64,000 bases of DNA from Latrodectus hesperus (Eukaryota; Arthropoda; Arachnida; Araneae; Theridiidae). Below the pieces are notes generated by a model. The model did not search any database. It had not been told where the DNA came from and saw only the letters and a program-made list of their open reading frames with translations. The DNA is taken from contig CM075862.1 of assembly GCA_037975125.1 (NCBI GenBank), forward strand, positions 60,054,779 to 60,118,778. The letters are read 5' to 3'. The translations under genes and the position numbers were made by a program. Shown here piece after piece: positions 48,635 to 63,122 of the stretch; position 1 is the stretch's first letter, and every line of letters starts with the position of its first letter.

Positions 48635-51600
48635 TTTACGCAAAACGTTCATGAAATAATGTGTATGTAAACTAACATTTGCCATCGGATTGTTGAAAAT
48701 ATAAATGGAAATTAAATTGAGAATATAAAGGGCAGTAAATATTTCTTTAATTGGTGTCTTGACTGCGTTATTTTTTACAGTGAAACAAGTGATAAAACGT
48801 ATGCAGTACTTGTTGAATTTCCAACACATAAATAAAGTGATGTTATACCGCAAGTGCGATTAGACAACGTGCTAAGAAAAATAGCATACGCTCTTTTCTT
48901 CAAACACGCAGATCCATATAGTGAACTTAGGGGGTCAGAAGTCAATTAAAAGTAGCTGATAAACTACCAAATATCTTATAGAAATTCTTCCAGAAAAAAA
49001 TGTTATAGAGTTCAAAAACATAGTAAATTTTGTCATTTTTTTGGTAACATTTTCAATTTAGTTTTATGCACAAAAAACAGCAGTTTACTGGAATATACAC
49101 TTTATTCACATAACCTAGATATTTGTGATTTTTTAAGATATTTTTAGTAAATAAAAACTTTTATATGAACACCAATTTTATTCTGTAAAAACTTGAATTG
49201 ACAGGGATAAAAATTTATCTATTCCATGAAATCCAAGAAATAAAGGAAGTGAGCTGTTTAATTCGTAAAAACATTCAGCTGTAGTAGTATTTTTGTACTC
49301 TTCATTTTTTTTTCAAATTCAGTTGTAATAATCTGGGAATATGTCTTGTTGTAAAATGATTATTTTTAAAAATTAATTCTGCATAATTGCTTTTTATGAT
49401 TCTTTTAGCTAAATATTTGCTTTAAAATGTAGAGAAAAAATAATTTATTCCTTACATTCTTCTATAAAACTGAGTGCTAATACAATTTCTCTAAGCAAAT
49501 TTTTGATTTGGAATCAATTTAGATATCGATAGCAGAAAATGCAGTGCATTTTATTTTACTAGGCACCTATTTTTTCATTATAATACTTCTTCGAAGTCAA
49601 GCAAATATTACTTGAGTTTTATGCATCTTATTTTGATATTTTTGAGAGAAATTTTTATAATGAAAATATTTCTTTTCAATTAAATTTTAAGAAATATCAT
49701 TTTCTTCAGAAAATATTCAGGGAAATTTGAAATTTATATTTATATATATTAATTAATAGTTTACAATAATATATCGTTTCTTTCATTATCGATTTCAATT
49801 TAAATATTTTGATAATGTATCTCTAATCATGTAGTTTAATTAAAAACTGATATTTCAATAAATTGAGAATCTCCAAATTAATTCTCATATTCATGTTAAT
49901 ATAATATATTGAATAAACTTTATAATATGCCTTTTATTGTCAGTGTATGTGCTAAAATGACATAATTATTTCTATGGAACTTAAGCAAAATTGCTTAAAA
50001 TTTTTATGATCTTTATTTCCAAAAGTCAATTATACTGGTTTATGAAAAAAATACAATATTTTTCTGTAATGTGTCTAAATGTTTGTACGTGTATACAAAG
50101 AAGCTACAACACCATAAAAAAATTTGTTAGAATGTAATAAATATTGATATCTATGTGAGAATGTTTTTTTGTGGAAACATAAATGATGTTATCTAGAAAA
50201 AAATTATATTTATGATGAAATTTAATATATAAGAAATATGGCTTCTTCTCGCTTTGATACAGACAGACACTCTGTGAGTCAGAGACTCGATGATTATCCA
50301 GATAGTACTGAACAATGGAACCATTCTACATAGTTCATTTACCGACAAAGTGTTCCAAATAACAGGCAAATGATGCCCAATCTCATCTCAGACCACTTTT
50401 ATGATCAATATCACATTGTTTTGCTAAAAAATTTCATTTGAAGCTGATGAAAGTATCGTGATTGAAATCCGAGTCATTATTCTATATTGATAAAAAGAGG
50501 CTGCTAGATTGACTCTACTCAACATATCTACATTCTCATACACTTAATATCATTAATCAAATATAACTTTATGTGATTTAGTTGCCTCATTCTTTTTCCA
50601 GTGAGACCATTCCAATCTTTTACTTTAGATATTTGACATTAATGGCAGTCTCTGTAACGAGCTGCGTCTTCAAATCGGTCTCTGACAATTGTTATGAAAC
50701 CACTCTGACCGATTGTAGCACATGTAGATAACACTACATATTGAGGAATTTGTCAACAGAAATTATTTTTTGGGCTTCCAAAGATTTTTCTTTCTTATGT
50801 ATTATATTTTTGAGTATATTTGAGTTTCTACCACTGCAAATATTGTGTAATATCCAAGTTCCTTAACATGCCTAAAGTTATAAAACAAACTACTCGTGCA
50901 CACAATTTCAGAAAGTCAAATATTTTGCCATATTCCATATTTCCCCATTCAAATCACTTGGGAATATTCTTTAATTGTACAATCCATTAAAAAGTTTTTC
51001 GTAGTTGTAACAATGTATGTGGGTAATATTGAAACTAGCGAAGTGATTTCCCTTCAGTCATTTGAAATAAAACTTTTACTAATGTCATTTCAGCACCCTC
51101 TGACTTGAGGAAATGCATTTTGTATATAAAAAAAAGATATACAATATATGTATATTTAGTATTTCCTACCCGGATTTGTTTTTTTGAAATACCTTCTTTA
51201 TATCTGCATATTACAATAATGGCAGTAACTAAGATATGTCTAATTTAGTATTCAGAATAGTTGAGATTTTTAATTATTACTTCCCTTGAGAGTGAAAAAT
51301 ACATATCATTCCCATCATTAACTTTCTTCAATAAAAAAGAAACATAACATTCAATGTGTTGATAAATTATGATATTTGTAGAATATTCTTTCTGTTATGA
51401 CATACATTACAAGTAGCTCACTAATTTCATATTTTACGTGGTAATCTTTTTCAGAATGGATAGTGAATAAGTGTATCGATTTAATTGGACTTTTACGCAT
51501 TAAAAATATTACTTTTCTGCCTTAACTGCGACTTAAGAATATAAATGAATGATATTTGTTATATTACAATATATTATGGTGATGAATTTCCTTAATATTA

Positions 51601-52860
51601 AACGATAATTTTTATTACTACACTTTTAATTCTACAAAATTCTTGGTTGGGAATAAATTTCTAAATTTATGGTTAGAACTGAACTGTATCAATTATTATA
51701 GTATCATTACATTAATAGTTATTTTAATTTCGGAACTCAGTTGTACATTTGCTCTAAATTTCTCTGGCGAAAATTGTTTATGTTACGACCGAGATTAAGC
51801 CTGTATTTTTACATGTAAGAATATAAAGTATATTACTGGGTGATGAGTTACATAATTTTTTATATTTTGTTATTCTAAAATAGTAAATTTAAATTACGAT
51901 CAAAGTGAGTCAAAATATTTTGATTTGAAATTTAGAAATACTAAATGTAAGATAAGCATCAAACCACAATTTTTTCAATCTCGATTTTAAAAAAATCATG
52001 TAAAATAATTTTTTTACATCATCACTACTTTATATGGTTATCTGCTCCTTGTTAATTCGAGGAAAGACTATATTCTGAATAAAGTCTCAAGTAGAATTTT
52101 CACAAACGTACGATGTTTCCTATAAAACATTTTGTGTGTATAATGTTTTCATGTATTTTACAGATACATTTGATTGGTATTCATAAAATATAAAAGCTTT
52201 TACGTATAAGAAAAAAAAAGAGTATGAGAAAAAATATTAAAATAATGTGGTATGCTTTGTTTATTGATTGTTAAGTGATAACCCAAATTCTCTCAATATA
52301 CAATAAAATATTACCGGAAAATATTCTTGAAAATGTCAATAATTCAGACCTGAGAGATAATGATCGAAAACGTAGTTCATGCGTTAGCACAAATGAATGC
52401 ACATTTATATTAATTCTAACGAGAATACATCACATTAAGTTAATATCAATAAAAAATTGCATTTTAATTCATAACAGCAAATGAGAAAATTTAACTTAAT
52501 ATAATGACCATTAATAATTCTATTTATTACGTATTTCGAAATACGTTGCCTACATATAAATTTCAAGAAACACTCATTTGTAATCGTAGGGACATTTTAT
52601 GTATTTATTTCAAAACAAATATAAGTAATTTCATTTAATACAGTGATTTTTAAAAATTTGTAAACTATTTTAAGTTTTTTGGAAATATATTAAAAGTAAT
52701 CAAAGCTTAGTTAAAAATGTTCTTAATTTCAATTACATTTATTCTTCATATAAAACATGTAGTTTTGGCTTTATTTATTACTAATTTCGTACATATAATA
52801 TCACCCATTACAGTGATACAATAAATGTTACATGCATATACATTTATTTTAATATCATGT

Positions 52861-53241
52861 GTATGTTGATGTTACTTATGACATTTGGACAAGCAAAGTT
52901 CGCTATGCCTTGGCTTGCGAATTTAAGTTAATAGGGAGCGTCTCTCGTTTTTAATCAGAACACCACGAAGTAGAAAGTACGTCTTTGCACTTTAAATCCT
53001 CCGATAGATGGAACCACCAGATGATCCACCTACTCAATTTTGATCTGAAGGGGCAGGAAATTTTCTCCAGACCGTTGTACCCATGGTAACTGTTCAATGA
53101 CCAACCGCAAGACTTACGATTCCACAGATTTACGAGCTGTTATATCGCATGTACTCTGTGAATCTTTGTCGGCATTGGGAATCGAACCCTGCCATACCGG
53201 ATGGAAGACAGATACGCTAACCACTGGGCTACCACGGCCCG
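52861..53241 (-). mobile_element. tRNA-derived SINE, type A, copy 2
   Basis: The minus strand begins CGGGCCGTGGTAGCCCAGTG, with A box GTAGCCCAGTGGTTAGCG and B box GGTTCGATTCCC (at about 53180-53191). It follows copy 1 (31884-32272) through the whole body to the end, where ATAAGTAACATCAACA replaces the clean (AAC)n tail. Small indels and many substitutions separate the two copies. It lies antisense in the intron of the Ig receptor gene. It is not a functional tRNA. Confidence 0.9.
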
Positions 53242-53295
53242 ATTACATATATATAAAGTATTATTATAAAAGAAAACAAAATGTATTATAAAATG

Positions 53296-53489
<194 letters not shown>

Positions 53490-54071
53490 TTTAAATAGTT
53501 TAAATTTTTCTTTCAAAACTTTTTTAATTCTTTTAATTTTCTTAAAAGCTGAAACGTTTCGTGAAGAAAAATATTTTCTTTGCTTAGCAGCACTTTTAAA
53601 ACATTTCACCCTATCAGCATCTTAGTAAACGAAGAGTGAAACTCTTTTGAGAAACGTATCCAAAGCTTAAATTGAGGATTTCCCTTGATATTACTTTTTA
53701 AGATACACAAGATTCACTTTTTTATATTCCGTAATGTTGCATGTATTTTTATCAAATAGAATCATCTTTCTAAACTAACTGAAAAAGTTTTCTGTTGAAA
53801 ATGCCAATTACGCCTATCCATAGAGATTCAAAGATATAGAATTTCCCAAGAAATATTCTTCCACGAAGTGCGTAACAAATTTTTTTTAAATTAAATGTGA
53901 GCAGAATTTTAAATAAAATCTTTCAATATGTTATTATTTAAAATAAAAAAACAGTATTTATAAAACACAAAGAAGTTAAATCATCAGAAAATATGTAATG
54001 ATTGTATAAAACATGAAACATTAGATTGAGTGTAATATTTAAAATTCTTTTTTAATACACGATATATTTTA

Positions 54072-54108
54072 AGCATATATAAATATATATATATGTATGT
54101 ATATATGT
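54072..54108. repeat. Short TA/GTAT microsatellite
   Basis: Short AT run with GTATGTATATATGTA units. Confidence 0.8.
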
Positions 54109-54242
54109 AAACTCATGTTTCTGAAAATTGCAACACCATGTAGGAATCTTCATAATTGAAAGAAATTTAATAAATTTTATACCCAGTTGAGTGGTTGTGA
54201 TGCAAATAAATGATTTAGCTGTCAAAGCAAACAAACAATAAC

Positions 54243-54666
54243 TAGAAATTGAAATCAGTATTTTATGTAGCCTCCATATGCTGCAATAATTGCTGCTACA
54301 TGACGTAGCATATAGTCAGGGAAATTTTTAATGTCTGTCTGAAAAAGAGCATTCATATGGCTTACATGCGTAACCATAGTTCGACTGTAGAAGCAACAAG
54401 ACGAGGATCACAGCGAGACTCCGCGACCAAAGATATCCCACACATGTTCAATGAACGACACATATCCGGAGAATACTCATGTCAAGGAAGAAGCTGTACT
54501 TGCCGCGATGCTAGGAAGGATTGAATTGTCCAATATGAGGCTGGGCAATTTCCTGTTGAAATACAATGCCTGGCAGGCCTGCCTTGAAAACAGGGAAAAA
54601 GCTTGGGGCTGCAGAATTTCACTATTGTTTAGACTCGTTAGTTTAAGTTGACAATTGTATTTTTGA
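54243..54666 (-). pseudogene. Tc1-like transposase C-terminal fragment
   Basis: On the minus strand the sequence reads GIVFQQEIAQPH, where the family has FQQDNARPH, so the second catalytic Asp is lost. It continues with SFIEHVWDIFGRGVSL (the IEHVWD block with the third acidic residue) and ends ADIQN-like (TDIKNFPDYMLRHVAAIIAA) and YGGYIKY, the normal Tc1 C-terminus. Stops and frameshifts occur between these blocks. The N-terminal half is absent. It lies antisense within the Ig-receptor intron. A different lineage from the Tc1-like element at 1-1105, judging by the C-terminal residues. Confidence 0.82.
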
Positions 54667-55889
54667 CAATCAACACAATCAGGTAATTCATAATATTCTA
54701 TAAATAAATGTGTTAAAAATAAAAAAAATGCTTATAAATATCACAGTCTTTAATGCGATACGAACTAAATAATTCATGTAGATGAAAGTATATATTTTTG
54801 TCTTCATTTATTAAAGAATTTTAATTTTATTAATTCAACATGAAATTAATTTTACGGATTTAAATTTTAAGTATTCTGGTATAATTTAATTACATTTTGT
54901 CACATGTAACTAATCATTATATTTATTGCAAGATTTACTCTAACTTACACCAAAATCTTTCTTACAATTATTTAAAATTATATTATCAAAAATTTTTTGG
55001 GTAGAATGATTTTCCTTATTTAATTAATAATAATTTTCTTTAGTTATTTATTAGTTCTATAATTTTATACGTTACTCACAGTATTTCTCTGTGGACAAAT
55101 TTATAATCAATAATGTTAGGAATGACAAATATAATAGTGTTTCCTTTTGATATCGAATTTTCAATTTGTTATTTAATATATTTCACTTTTATGAACAATG
55201 ATTTCGCTTTATACATTTTAAAATAAATTTGTTAACTATATTATGAATATTTAATTTCTTAAATGTATACTATATCTATAAATCAACAACAGAAAAAATA
55301 AAAATACATTAGAAGCAATTAAAATTTTGGTCTTCTGTATTTTTTATTATAAAAATATATTTTGTTTGCATTTCTCTACAGATAAATACATTATACAAGA
55401 AACAAAATTGATATTTATGTGGAAGGAAATAGCATAAAACGAACATATTTTATTTGAAAAATTTATCTTGTTTCAACTTCACTTTTCTTAGTATTGTTGC
55501 AAGAAATTAATGTCGGTTCACCTGGCTGTAAAATTGGCAACTTGATTTGTTACGTAACATAGCACAAATCTACGAAATTTGTATTTTTTTTATATATATT
55601 TAAAACAAATCATCAGTCAAATGTGAAAGATTCATTTTCTTTTCCAGAAAGGGAATGTCTGACAAGTTTATCATTTATTTTGACTGGACTATTCCAGAAA
55701 CAAAATGAATCAAGAGACATACAAATTCGAAAATAATAAATTACTTTTTGTAATTTCTATCAAATTACGAAAACGTATTTTCTTGTTAAACTTTCATTTC
55801 TAATTTGAAAGGATAAAACTGAGCCGGAACATCATTAAATTTTGAAAGATTCTCAACCAGAAAATTTAAGAGCATTTTCCATTTTCTTT

Positions 55890-56062
<173 letters not shown>

Positions 56063-58603
56063 TAATATTTCCATTTCTGTTTTATCCTAATGTTACTCTA
56101 CCCTTTTTTATTATAACATTGAATGCCTTACTTACGAAATTAAAAATCATGTACACCCCTTACCTGTTTCTTCTCATTAATGGTACAAAATAATCTAAGA
56201 TAATTATTAATTTTAAAGTATTTAAATTATTGTAAAATCAAAGTAAAAATTACAAGAAACAAAATTTTGTTGCATTCCCTATCTGTTTAAATATAAAAGG
56301 AAAGACTGATAGCAACTGAAAATATCTATTATATTGATTCAAATCAAGTAAACCTATTAGTATTTCATATATTTAAATTTCTTACTTGTAACGTTTTTGT
56401 AAATATGTAGAGGGTATATGTAAACAGCTTTTATCCGAATATTTACACAATAAATTAAACTCTCATTTTCTAAAATATGCTTATTAAATAATGATAAGGG
56501 AAACATTTTGCATATTTTGATGGTAAAAATTTCTTCGTTATAAGTGTACTGGTGTTTGATATAATCAATGCAAAATACTTTTAGTTGTAAAGACAAGAAA
56601 AGTTCTTCAGGAAAAGCAATAAATAAACCTCATACTTAATCGCAAACAAGACCTTCTTTATAACTAAATATTTTATGTAATTTTAAGTTCTATACATTAC
56701 TCTTCATAAATATAAAAATCAATATTTTTAAAGCAATGCATATTTTGCCAACGTATTTACTATCAACTAGCTTATATGAAAAAATAATTTCACAATTATA
56801 AGTGACTAGGATTTAAAGATAGATTAGCTGCTGAAAATTTTCGAATTATTTTGAATTAATGGAATACTATTGCATTTAAAATATGTAATTAATGATAACA
56901 ACTGTATCATTGCTCGTCGCTGTGTAGTAAATTCATTATGCTTTAGGGCACTTCAAATTTTCAATAACTTACTTATTTGAGCAACAGGTCACCTGTTAAA
57001 TATCATTAGCCATATTAGCATCGTTTCCTTGTAGATATTTGTGACCAAGTATCATTTTCCTATTTATTACTTAGCTTTTAGAAATTAATATTGAATAACA
57101 AATTCAAAATAGTTTACTTGAACCATCATATATAAAACATTTGAATTATATTTAGGAAAACTATACTTGTCCAATATATTTTATTAGGATTAAGTCGGAG
57201 ATATTGTCATTCACCTATAGATTTTGTTGTAAGCTAAGCAGTATATTTTCACTTTTTAAATAATATATTTCTTTATAGCAATTTTCTGTTTGATTTACAG
57301 AAATCAAATGATTAAAATATTTATTAAGGTAAAACTTCTATACTTGCATTATTAAATATGTATTATTGGATCATGGAATAAATCAGATTATTAAGCAAAG
57401 TTCTAAAAAATAGTTCAGATTTTTTCTGGATGAAAATACTTCAGCATACAAATTTATTATAAGCATTTTATATGAGACTTTTAACTTAAATTCAAATAAC
57501 TAAATATTTTGGAAACTCATATTTTATTCAATAACTTTAATTAAAAACAATTATTTCTTGATATGATGAATGAATGCTTATGAGCAAACTTAGGCTTTCT
57601 AATTTTCACAGCAATAAAACAAAGGAACTATTCTTAGAAATGATATTTTCCATGTTAAAAATTTTGAAAATGTAATTGTTTTGGCAAATAATTTTGAGTA
57701 ATATTTATTTTTAAAAACATTAAAATCATAGCTTCAATATCAACTTTCCAATTTTGAGAAACACATTCTGCTAAAATTAAGATGATATTTATTTATTTTT
57801 CATTAGTAAAGCTGCAACATTTTTCTTAAACAATATTTAATCAAAATTTGTCATTATATGAATATGTTAGGGTTATTAATATTATAAATTAGTCAATGTA
57901 AATGTTGAAATTAGACATACAAAATAATAGAATTCCATGATGATGCTCTTGTGATCATTTTAATTTACTTATTATTAGAGAAAGAAAGAACAAGAGAGAA
58001 AGAGAGAGAATTTACAGATTTTTATAGTTTTTTTTCATTCAATGTATCATTTCTTGTAAAATATAGACATTCACTATCTAAGAAATTGCATAGAAATAGC
58101 ATAAATATGACTTTTGAAAACGTAATTATAATTCAAATAACGTAGAAGTACCGATCCAAAAATAGATAAGTAGTCTTAAAACTGTCATCACTCACCATAT
58201 TTTCTACAATACATTTTGCTTCTCAAATTAATTGTAACTTAGTTTGTAATTTATGCAATGTTTTAAATATTTCACCCACTACATGCTTAGATGTTTATTT
58301 AAGTATACAACATTTTCTTCCCATATGTTTCATTTTTATGGAAAGCATTAAAACAGTTATATGTGACATTTACAAAGCAATTAACTAAATATTATTTTAT
58401 TAACATTTTATAATAAGTTCAATTGAGGAATTTATTGTTGGAATCAGTTTACTCATATAAATAATAAGTTTTATAGGTTTCTGGTTTTGTATAAGAAGAT
58501 ATGCAGTTAATAAATTAAGTGAAATTAAATTTAAATAATATTTTTTAAAGAAATATTACAAGAATCAAAAATTAAAATTGTATATAGATGTAATTTATAT
58601 TTG

Positions 58604-58626
58604 GGTACTTACGTATTATCGCAACC
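58604..58626. repeat. Left Merlin terminal inverted repeat
   Basis: Pairs with 59596-59618 with one mismatch (T versus C at the eleventh base). Confidence 0.85.
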
Positions 58627-58904
58627 GTGCCAACCTCCGGGATAACTTGCCAAATTGGCAACCCTTATGTCGCACGCATCTAAGGTGCTGAATTGGCAAC
58701 CATATGCTTTTTTTATAATTTCCTGCTTGCTCAACTTTCTCAGCCTAACTGTTCTTTGAAAAAGGCAAGGTAGAATATTAAAATACGAATCTGGGATTTT
58801 ACCGAAAAATATACCGGTAAGACTTTTATAGAAATATAACATTTTACCAGACGTTAGGGAATGTACCACCTCTCACCCGATAAGGCTTTATTTTGGAAAA
58901 CAGA

Positions 58905-59371
58905 TTTTTTGGAAAGTGCAACGTTGCATCCTGTAATCAACACGCGGTAATAAGAAGTGGTAATTGGTTTGAGGAAAGCCGTATCCCATTATTATTAACA
59001 GCAGTAAGATTCATGCATTGCTGGTGCAAAGAATTAACAACAGTCAAATTTTGTGACGAAGAACTTAAGACTGATAAAACAGTCATAGACTGGAATAATT
59101 ATATGAGATATATTTGTGTTCGCCACATGTAAAAGAAAATAAATCACTGGATTTAATTATTCAAGATTAAAAGACAAATATAATTTTGTCGACCCCGAAA
59201 CTGGTGCGCATACCCGAACAATCGAAAGAATGTGGGGTTCCACGAAATGGAGAAACAAGAGACAACAAGGTACAGCAAGACACCATCTTGATGGTTACTT
59301 GGCAGAATTCATATGAAGACAAACAAGACCAAGAAAAGGATGAAAAAAATTGTTTGGATTCTATTCAATAA
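58905..59371 (+). pseudogene. Merlin transposase pseudogene
   Basis: The N-terminal piece reads KCNVASCNQHAVIRSGNWFE, then ESRIPLLLTAVRFMHCWCKE, then TVIDWNNYMRYIC, matching the zinc-ribbon and helix-turn-helix region of ISXO2-like transposases. A stop at 59130 follows. About 60 bases later a second frame gives NFVDPETGAHTRTIERMWGS, then KWRNKRQQGTARHHLDGYLA, the C-terminal block with the last catalytic Glu (IERMW). The stretch between, which carries the first two catalytic residues, is deleted. Merlin elements excise and reinsert as DNA; this one cannot do so on its own, though its ends could have been mobilised in trans. Confidence 0.85.
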
Positions 59372-59595
59372 GCCAATTTGCAGTATTTTCTACTAAAACG
59401 TATAATTGATATATAGTTAAATAAAGGTATAAGAGTTATACAAATAAAAATTACTTATTATTTTCCTCCATATATTATTTATTATTTACTTTCACAATGT
59501 TTCTATCACATTGTACTTTTCAACTACGCGCTCCATGTCCCGTCAGCGTATTCCGTTTTTAGAATTGGCCCGGTCTTATATAATGCCACCAATAT

Positions 59596-59618
59596 GGTTG
59601 CGATAATGCGTAAGTACC
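59596..59618. repeat. Right Merlin terminal inverted repeat
   Basis: Inverted match to 58604-58626. Confidence 0.85.
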
Positions 59619-59766
59619 TAGATTAGTCTATTTTTTTACAAAGCATTTGTTTCAATTTTATATATATTACTATGTGAGGGTTAAAGTCAGAAAGACAACA
59701 AAAGTTATGTACACATTTTTAAATAATTTTGTTGTTTATTTAAAAAAGTTATTTAAATTTTTACAG

Positions 59767-59824
59767 GTAGGCCCTGCTCTTAATCACACACCTATCAGAG
59801 CTGCTGCTCAACTGAGGATACTTA
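59767..59824 (+). CDS. Nephrin/Kirre-like Ig receptor, short linker exon
   Basis: A 58-bp exon between acceptor TTTTTACAG and donor GTAAGT. It encodes VGPALNHTPIRAAAQLRIL plus one base, entering in phase 0 (matching the end of the exon at 47501) and leaving in phase 1. VGPA after FQCQ, and RAAAQLRIL before a PP linker, form the G strand of the first Ig domain in nephrin/sns/hibris-type proteins. The spliced product FQCQ-VGPA reads exactly as the family requires, so the exon is assigned with confidence despite its size. It sits only 150 bases after the Merlin element. Confidence 0.85.
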
Positions 59825-60682
59825 GTAAGTTTAATTTTACATTTTATTAATTAAATAATATTTATTTTAAACATGCGTGCACAATTTACTACATTAGCAA
59901 TAGTAATATATATAACACATTTATAATAGTTTATAACTATATACCAGATGAAAATAAACAAAAACGATATATTAGTCAGAATTATGTACATAAATTATAA
60001 CAAAATGCATTTCTATTTTATGTTGGATTCGTTATATAACATGTAGAATTTATTATTAAAATTACACATTTTTAGGATTAGAAAAATTAGCAAAATTTAT
60101 ATTAGTTAACAAATTGATTTGTATAAATGTGTTGTTAGTTTCAGAAAAGTATAATATTTTAAAATATAATTTTAGAAATCCATTTTTTTAGCAAATTTTG
60201 TGATATCAAAAGCATTTGCAGTCGAGTTTTAATATAGAGTATGAATTCATCTTCAATAGTGAATGTAAAACTTGTTTTGCTTATAAAAAATTAAAAAAGA
60301 TTATATTATAGAAGTTATTCCTACTAAAATAATGACAACGTACTGAAATCCATGTAGTCGTAGAATCCAAATATAAATGGCTAATGCCCAACATTTAAGG
60401 TAAGAGTCAATAACATCAACAATATTATGTATTGTATGGTTAAATAGAAACAAAATTATGTATCAAATGTAAATTTTTTTCAAGGATATCAAACTGATCT
60501 TCTCTCAACTTCAAAAATCTTATGTAAATCTTGAAAAGTGAAAGTCAATTTAAATTGATATATATTTTATGCGATATAATTATATGTACGTGTTAGTTAA
60601 AAAATTCAATAATTACTATATATCCAAATTTTTCTTGAATTTAATGCAATTTATATTATATATGTCCTGTTATTTCTTTCAG
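59825..60682 (+). other. Intron of the nephrin/Kirre-like gene
   Basis: 858 bases from GTAAGT to TTTCTTTCAG; AT-rich with no repeats noted. Confidence 0.8.
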
Positions 60683-60835
60683 TTCCCCCAGATTATATAT
60701 CCGTCAATGGTTTAGGTCAAGCTTCTACCATGGAAGTGAAAGAAAACACGACGGTACGTCTAACTTGTCAAGCTGTGGGAAGCAAACCGGCTGCTCAACT
60801 AAAATGGTATAGAGATAACGCAGATGTGCCTAAAG
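60683..60835 (+). CDS. Nephrin/Kirre-like Ig receptor, exon starting the next Ig domain
   Basis: A 153-bp exon between TTTCTTTCAG and donor GTATGT, phase 1 at both ends. After the split Ile codon it encodes PPDYISVNGLGQASTMEV, then KENTTVRLTCQAVGSKPAAQ and LKWYRDNADVPK. LTCQA is the B-strand Cys and LKWYRDN the C-strand Trp of an Ig domain. SKPAAQLKWYR is characteristic of the second Ig domain in nephrin/Kirre proteins, with the closest feel to the sns/hibris/nephrin branch (judged from memory). The rest of this domain must be in an exon beyond 64000 or one I could not see. Codon use is ordinary and there are no stops, so the gene is probably intact. Confidence 0.88.
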
Positions 60836-61305
60836 GTATGTCCTAATGATAAAGTTTGAAGAAAAATTTTATAATTAGTTCGTTATCTTAATCTATATAC
60901 TAACATTTAAAACGCTCAACAATATTATATACTAAAAATTTAACAAGAAATTATACATAATTTGTCGAAAAAGATTACAAGACACGGAATTATAACAAAT
61001 GTTCCTATTTAATGAAATCATCAATGAAAGTCAAAATAAATTTTATATAGATAAATTCTTAAAATAATACATTAGAAGTAAGTTACAAAAGGTTCCTAAT
61101 AATCAAGTCCACTTTTTAGACCTTTAAACCGGCATCTTTCTTTAAAAATATTCACAGAACTTGTTAAAATTTGTTCCCAAATTAGATTGCCTTAAAAACA
61201 AGGTAATATATATGATTAAAGGCATTAGAACATGTTGTTAAGAATCATTTAAATGTTTTCACTTTTATATAAACGTATTACTGAAATATACAACAATTAT
61301 TAAAT

Positions 61306-61450
61306 AATATAATTCATAAAATGCATTCAAAATTCTGACTAATTGCGACAGTATAATTTCGGAAATATCTTCACACCGTGGTTTTTTTTAAAATTTCTTT
61401 ATTAAATGATTTTTTTCTTATTTATTTTTCTCAAGAACGCTATTTATTTG
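61306..61450. repeat. Direct duplication, copy 1
   Basis: AATTCATAAAATGCATTCAA and about 120 following bases recur 1817 bases downstream with scattered substitutions and small indels. Confidence 0.85.
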
Positions 61451-63122
61451 AAAGCAAATATTTATAATCACGAAATTTAGGTTTATAACGACTGCATTTT
61501 TTAATCTTTCACACACTCTGAAATTAATAAATTCCGCAATATACTAATTTAATTTTATAAAAATATTCCTGATAAAGTAATGTTCCCATTACTTTTAACC
61601 TCCATTTAACTAAACTTATCATTCTATTTAAAAAATGCTTGTTATATTTTAAAAAATCTAAATATATTAAATCTGAAGTATTTCAGGACATAAATAAGTT
61701 CACTACATGCGTTGATGTAAAAAATGTTAAAAAAAATAACTGACAAGTATATATTCAAATCTTAAATACTTTTCACAAGAATGTTTTACAAAACCAAAAA
61801 GTACTACTGAAAAGAAAATACATTACAAGATACAATAAATATCTATGAAAGAGAAAAATAAGAGAAAAGGAGAAAACAATAGAGCACAATATTGTAAAAT
61901 GTAAACAAGCAAGAATTTTATAGTTTTCTTGAAATAGAAACTGATGAAAAATGCATTTTTTAAGAAAAAAATCAATAAAATTCTAAGAGTTTTAGCATTT
62001 AGTTTAAAGTTAAATTGTATTTTCAAAATCTTATCTTCTTAGAATTATTTTATTTTATTGTTACATTTAAATTATTTGCAAAAGTTTTTTTTTCCTAATT
62101 AAAAAGTCAAAAAAGACAGAGTTAATTTTCTCGAAAGACAATTTCCTCATTCTCGTTATTTTCTTCAACATTACATTAACACCATTATATTTAGAAATTA
62201 AGTGCACTTTCCTAAATTGTGTTTTAATTTATTGAATACCCTCTTTTATGGTTTTGTTTATTAAGTGAAATATCTTAAAAGTGGTAGCACATAAAGGTTT
62301 TTAATTAAATTGTGTAAATCAACTTTTTTAAGATTTCATATTTTATATATTTAAATATATTATAAGAAAGGATCATAGCTGCCAAAATAATTGGAAAATG
62401 ATTATGGCGTTGTTAAAATAATTACATATTAATCATTTTACCAAAATTAGGGAAAATACTGTTAACATTTTAGTAATAATTATAAGAAAAAATATAAAGC
62501 AATTTAAGCAATGAAGCTTTTAATCAATTGTATTCGAAAGCGGTTTCAATTATATTTTGCATAAAAACCAAAAGAAATTTAAATGGGATGCGAAATCAGC
62601 CAAAAACAAAAAAAAACATTATAATTCAATTGTTTTAAACATAAATAACACGAGTAAAAATAAATGTATCAATGTTGTTTCTAAACAATAGATCATTTGC
62701 ATATTACTGAATTTAAATTCTGAAAAAATACATCGTAGCAATTCAAATTTTCTTTGTTTTTCTAACAATTTATGCTAAGATCACACAAATGTTTCTAAGA
62801 TTACAAATTGTCTTAGAAATTTAATGAAAAAGAGCTTTGAAAGACGTACATTCTTATAATTTCTTGCTTAATATAATTTAATATCATTAAATGTGAGCAA
62901 TTTCCATTTATATAAATGCAACATATTTATTACTAATGACTAAAACCATATTTTCTTTTATATTAAAAAATGTAATCTCTTTTAAATTGCCTTCAATCAA
63001 ACACAGTTTTAACACTAAATAATAATTATCTAATTTTTAAAATTTGTCTGAACATATGTTTCACCAGAAAGAAGTATTATTTTGAATACAGTAGAAAATG
63101 TGTGTTCAAATATTAACTCAAA

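Larger units (their letters stand above)
58604..59618 (+). mobile_element. Merlin DNA transposon, internally deleted
   Basis: The left end GGTACTTACGTATTATCGCA and the right end form inverted repeats of 23 bases with one mismatch (58604-58626 and 59596-59618). Between them are the two ends of a Merlin (IS1016/ISXO2-like) transposase. At 1015 bp it lacks the middle of the gene. I could not find a clean 8-9-bp target duplication, so either the flanks have diverged or my ends are off by a base or two. Confidence 0.87.

Noticed and set aside
53170..53241. A minus-strand tRNA gene
   Set aside because: It is the head of a SINE copy that matches the one at 31884-32272 throughout.
58609..58869. A minus-strand 86-codon gene
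   Set aside because: It lies inside the left part of the Merlin element and includes its terminal repeat; it resembles nothing.
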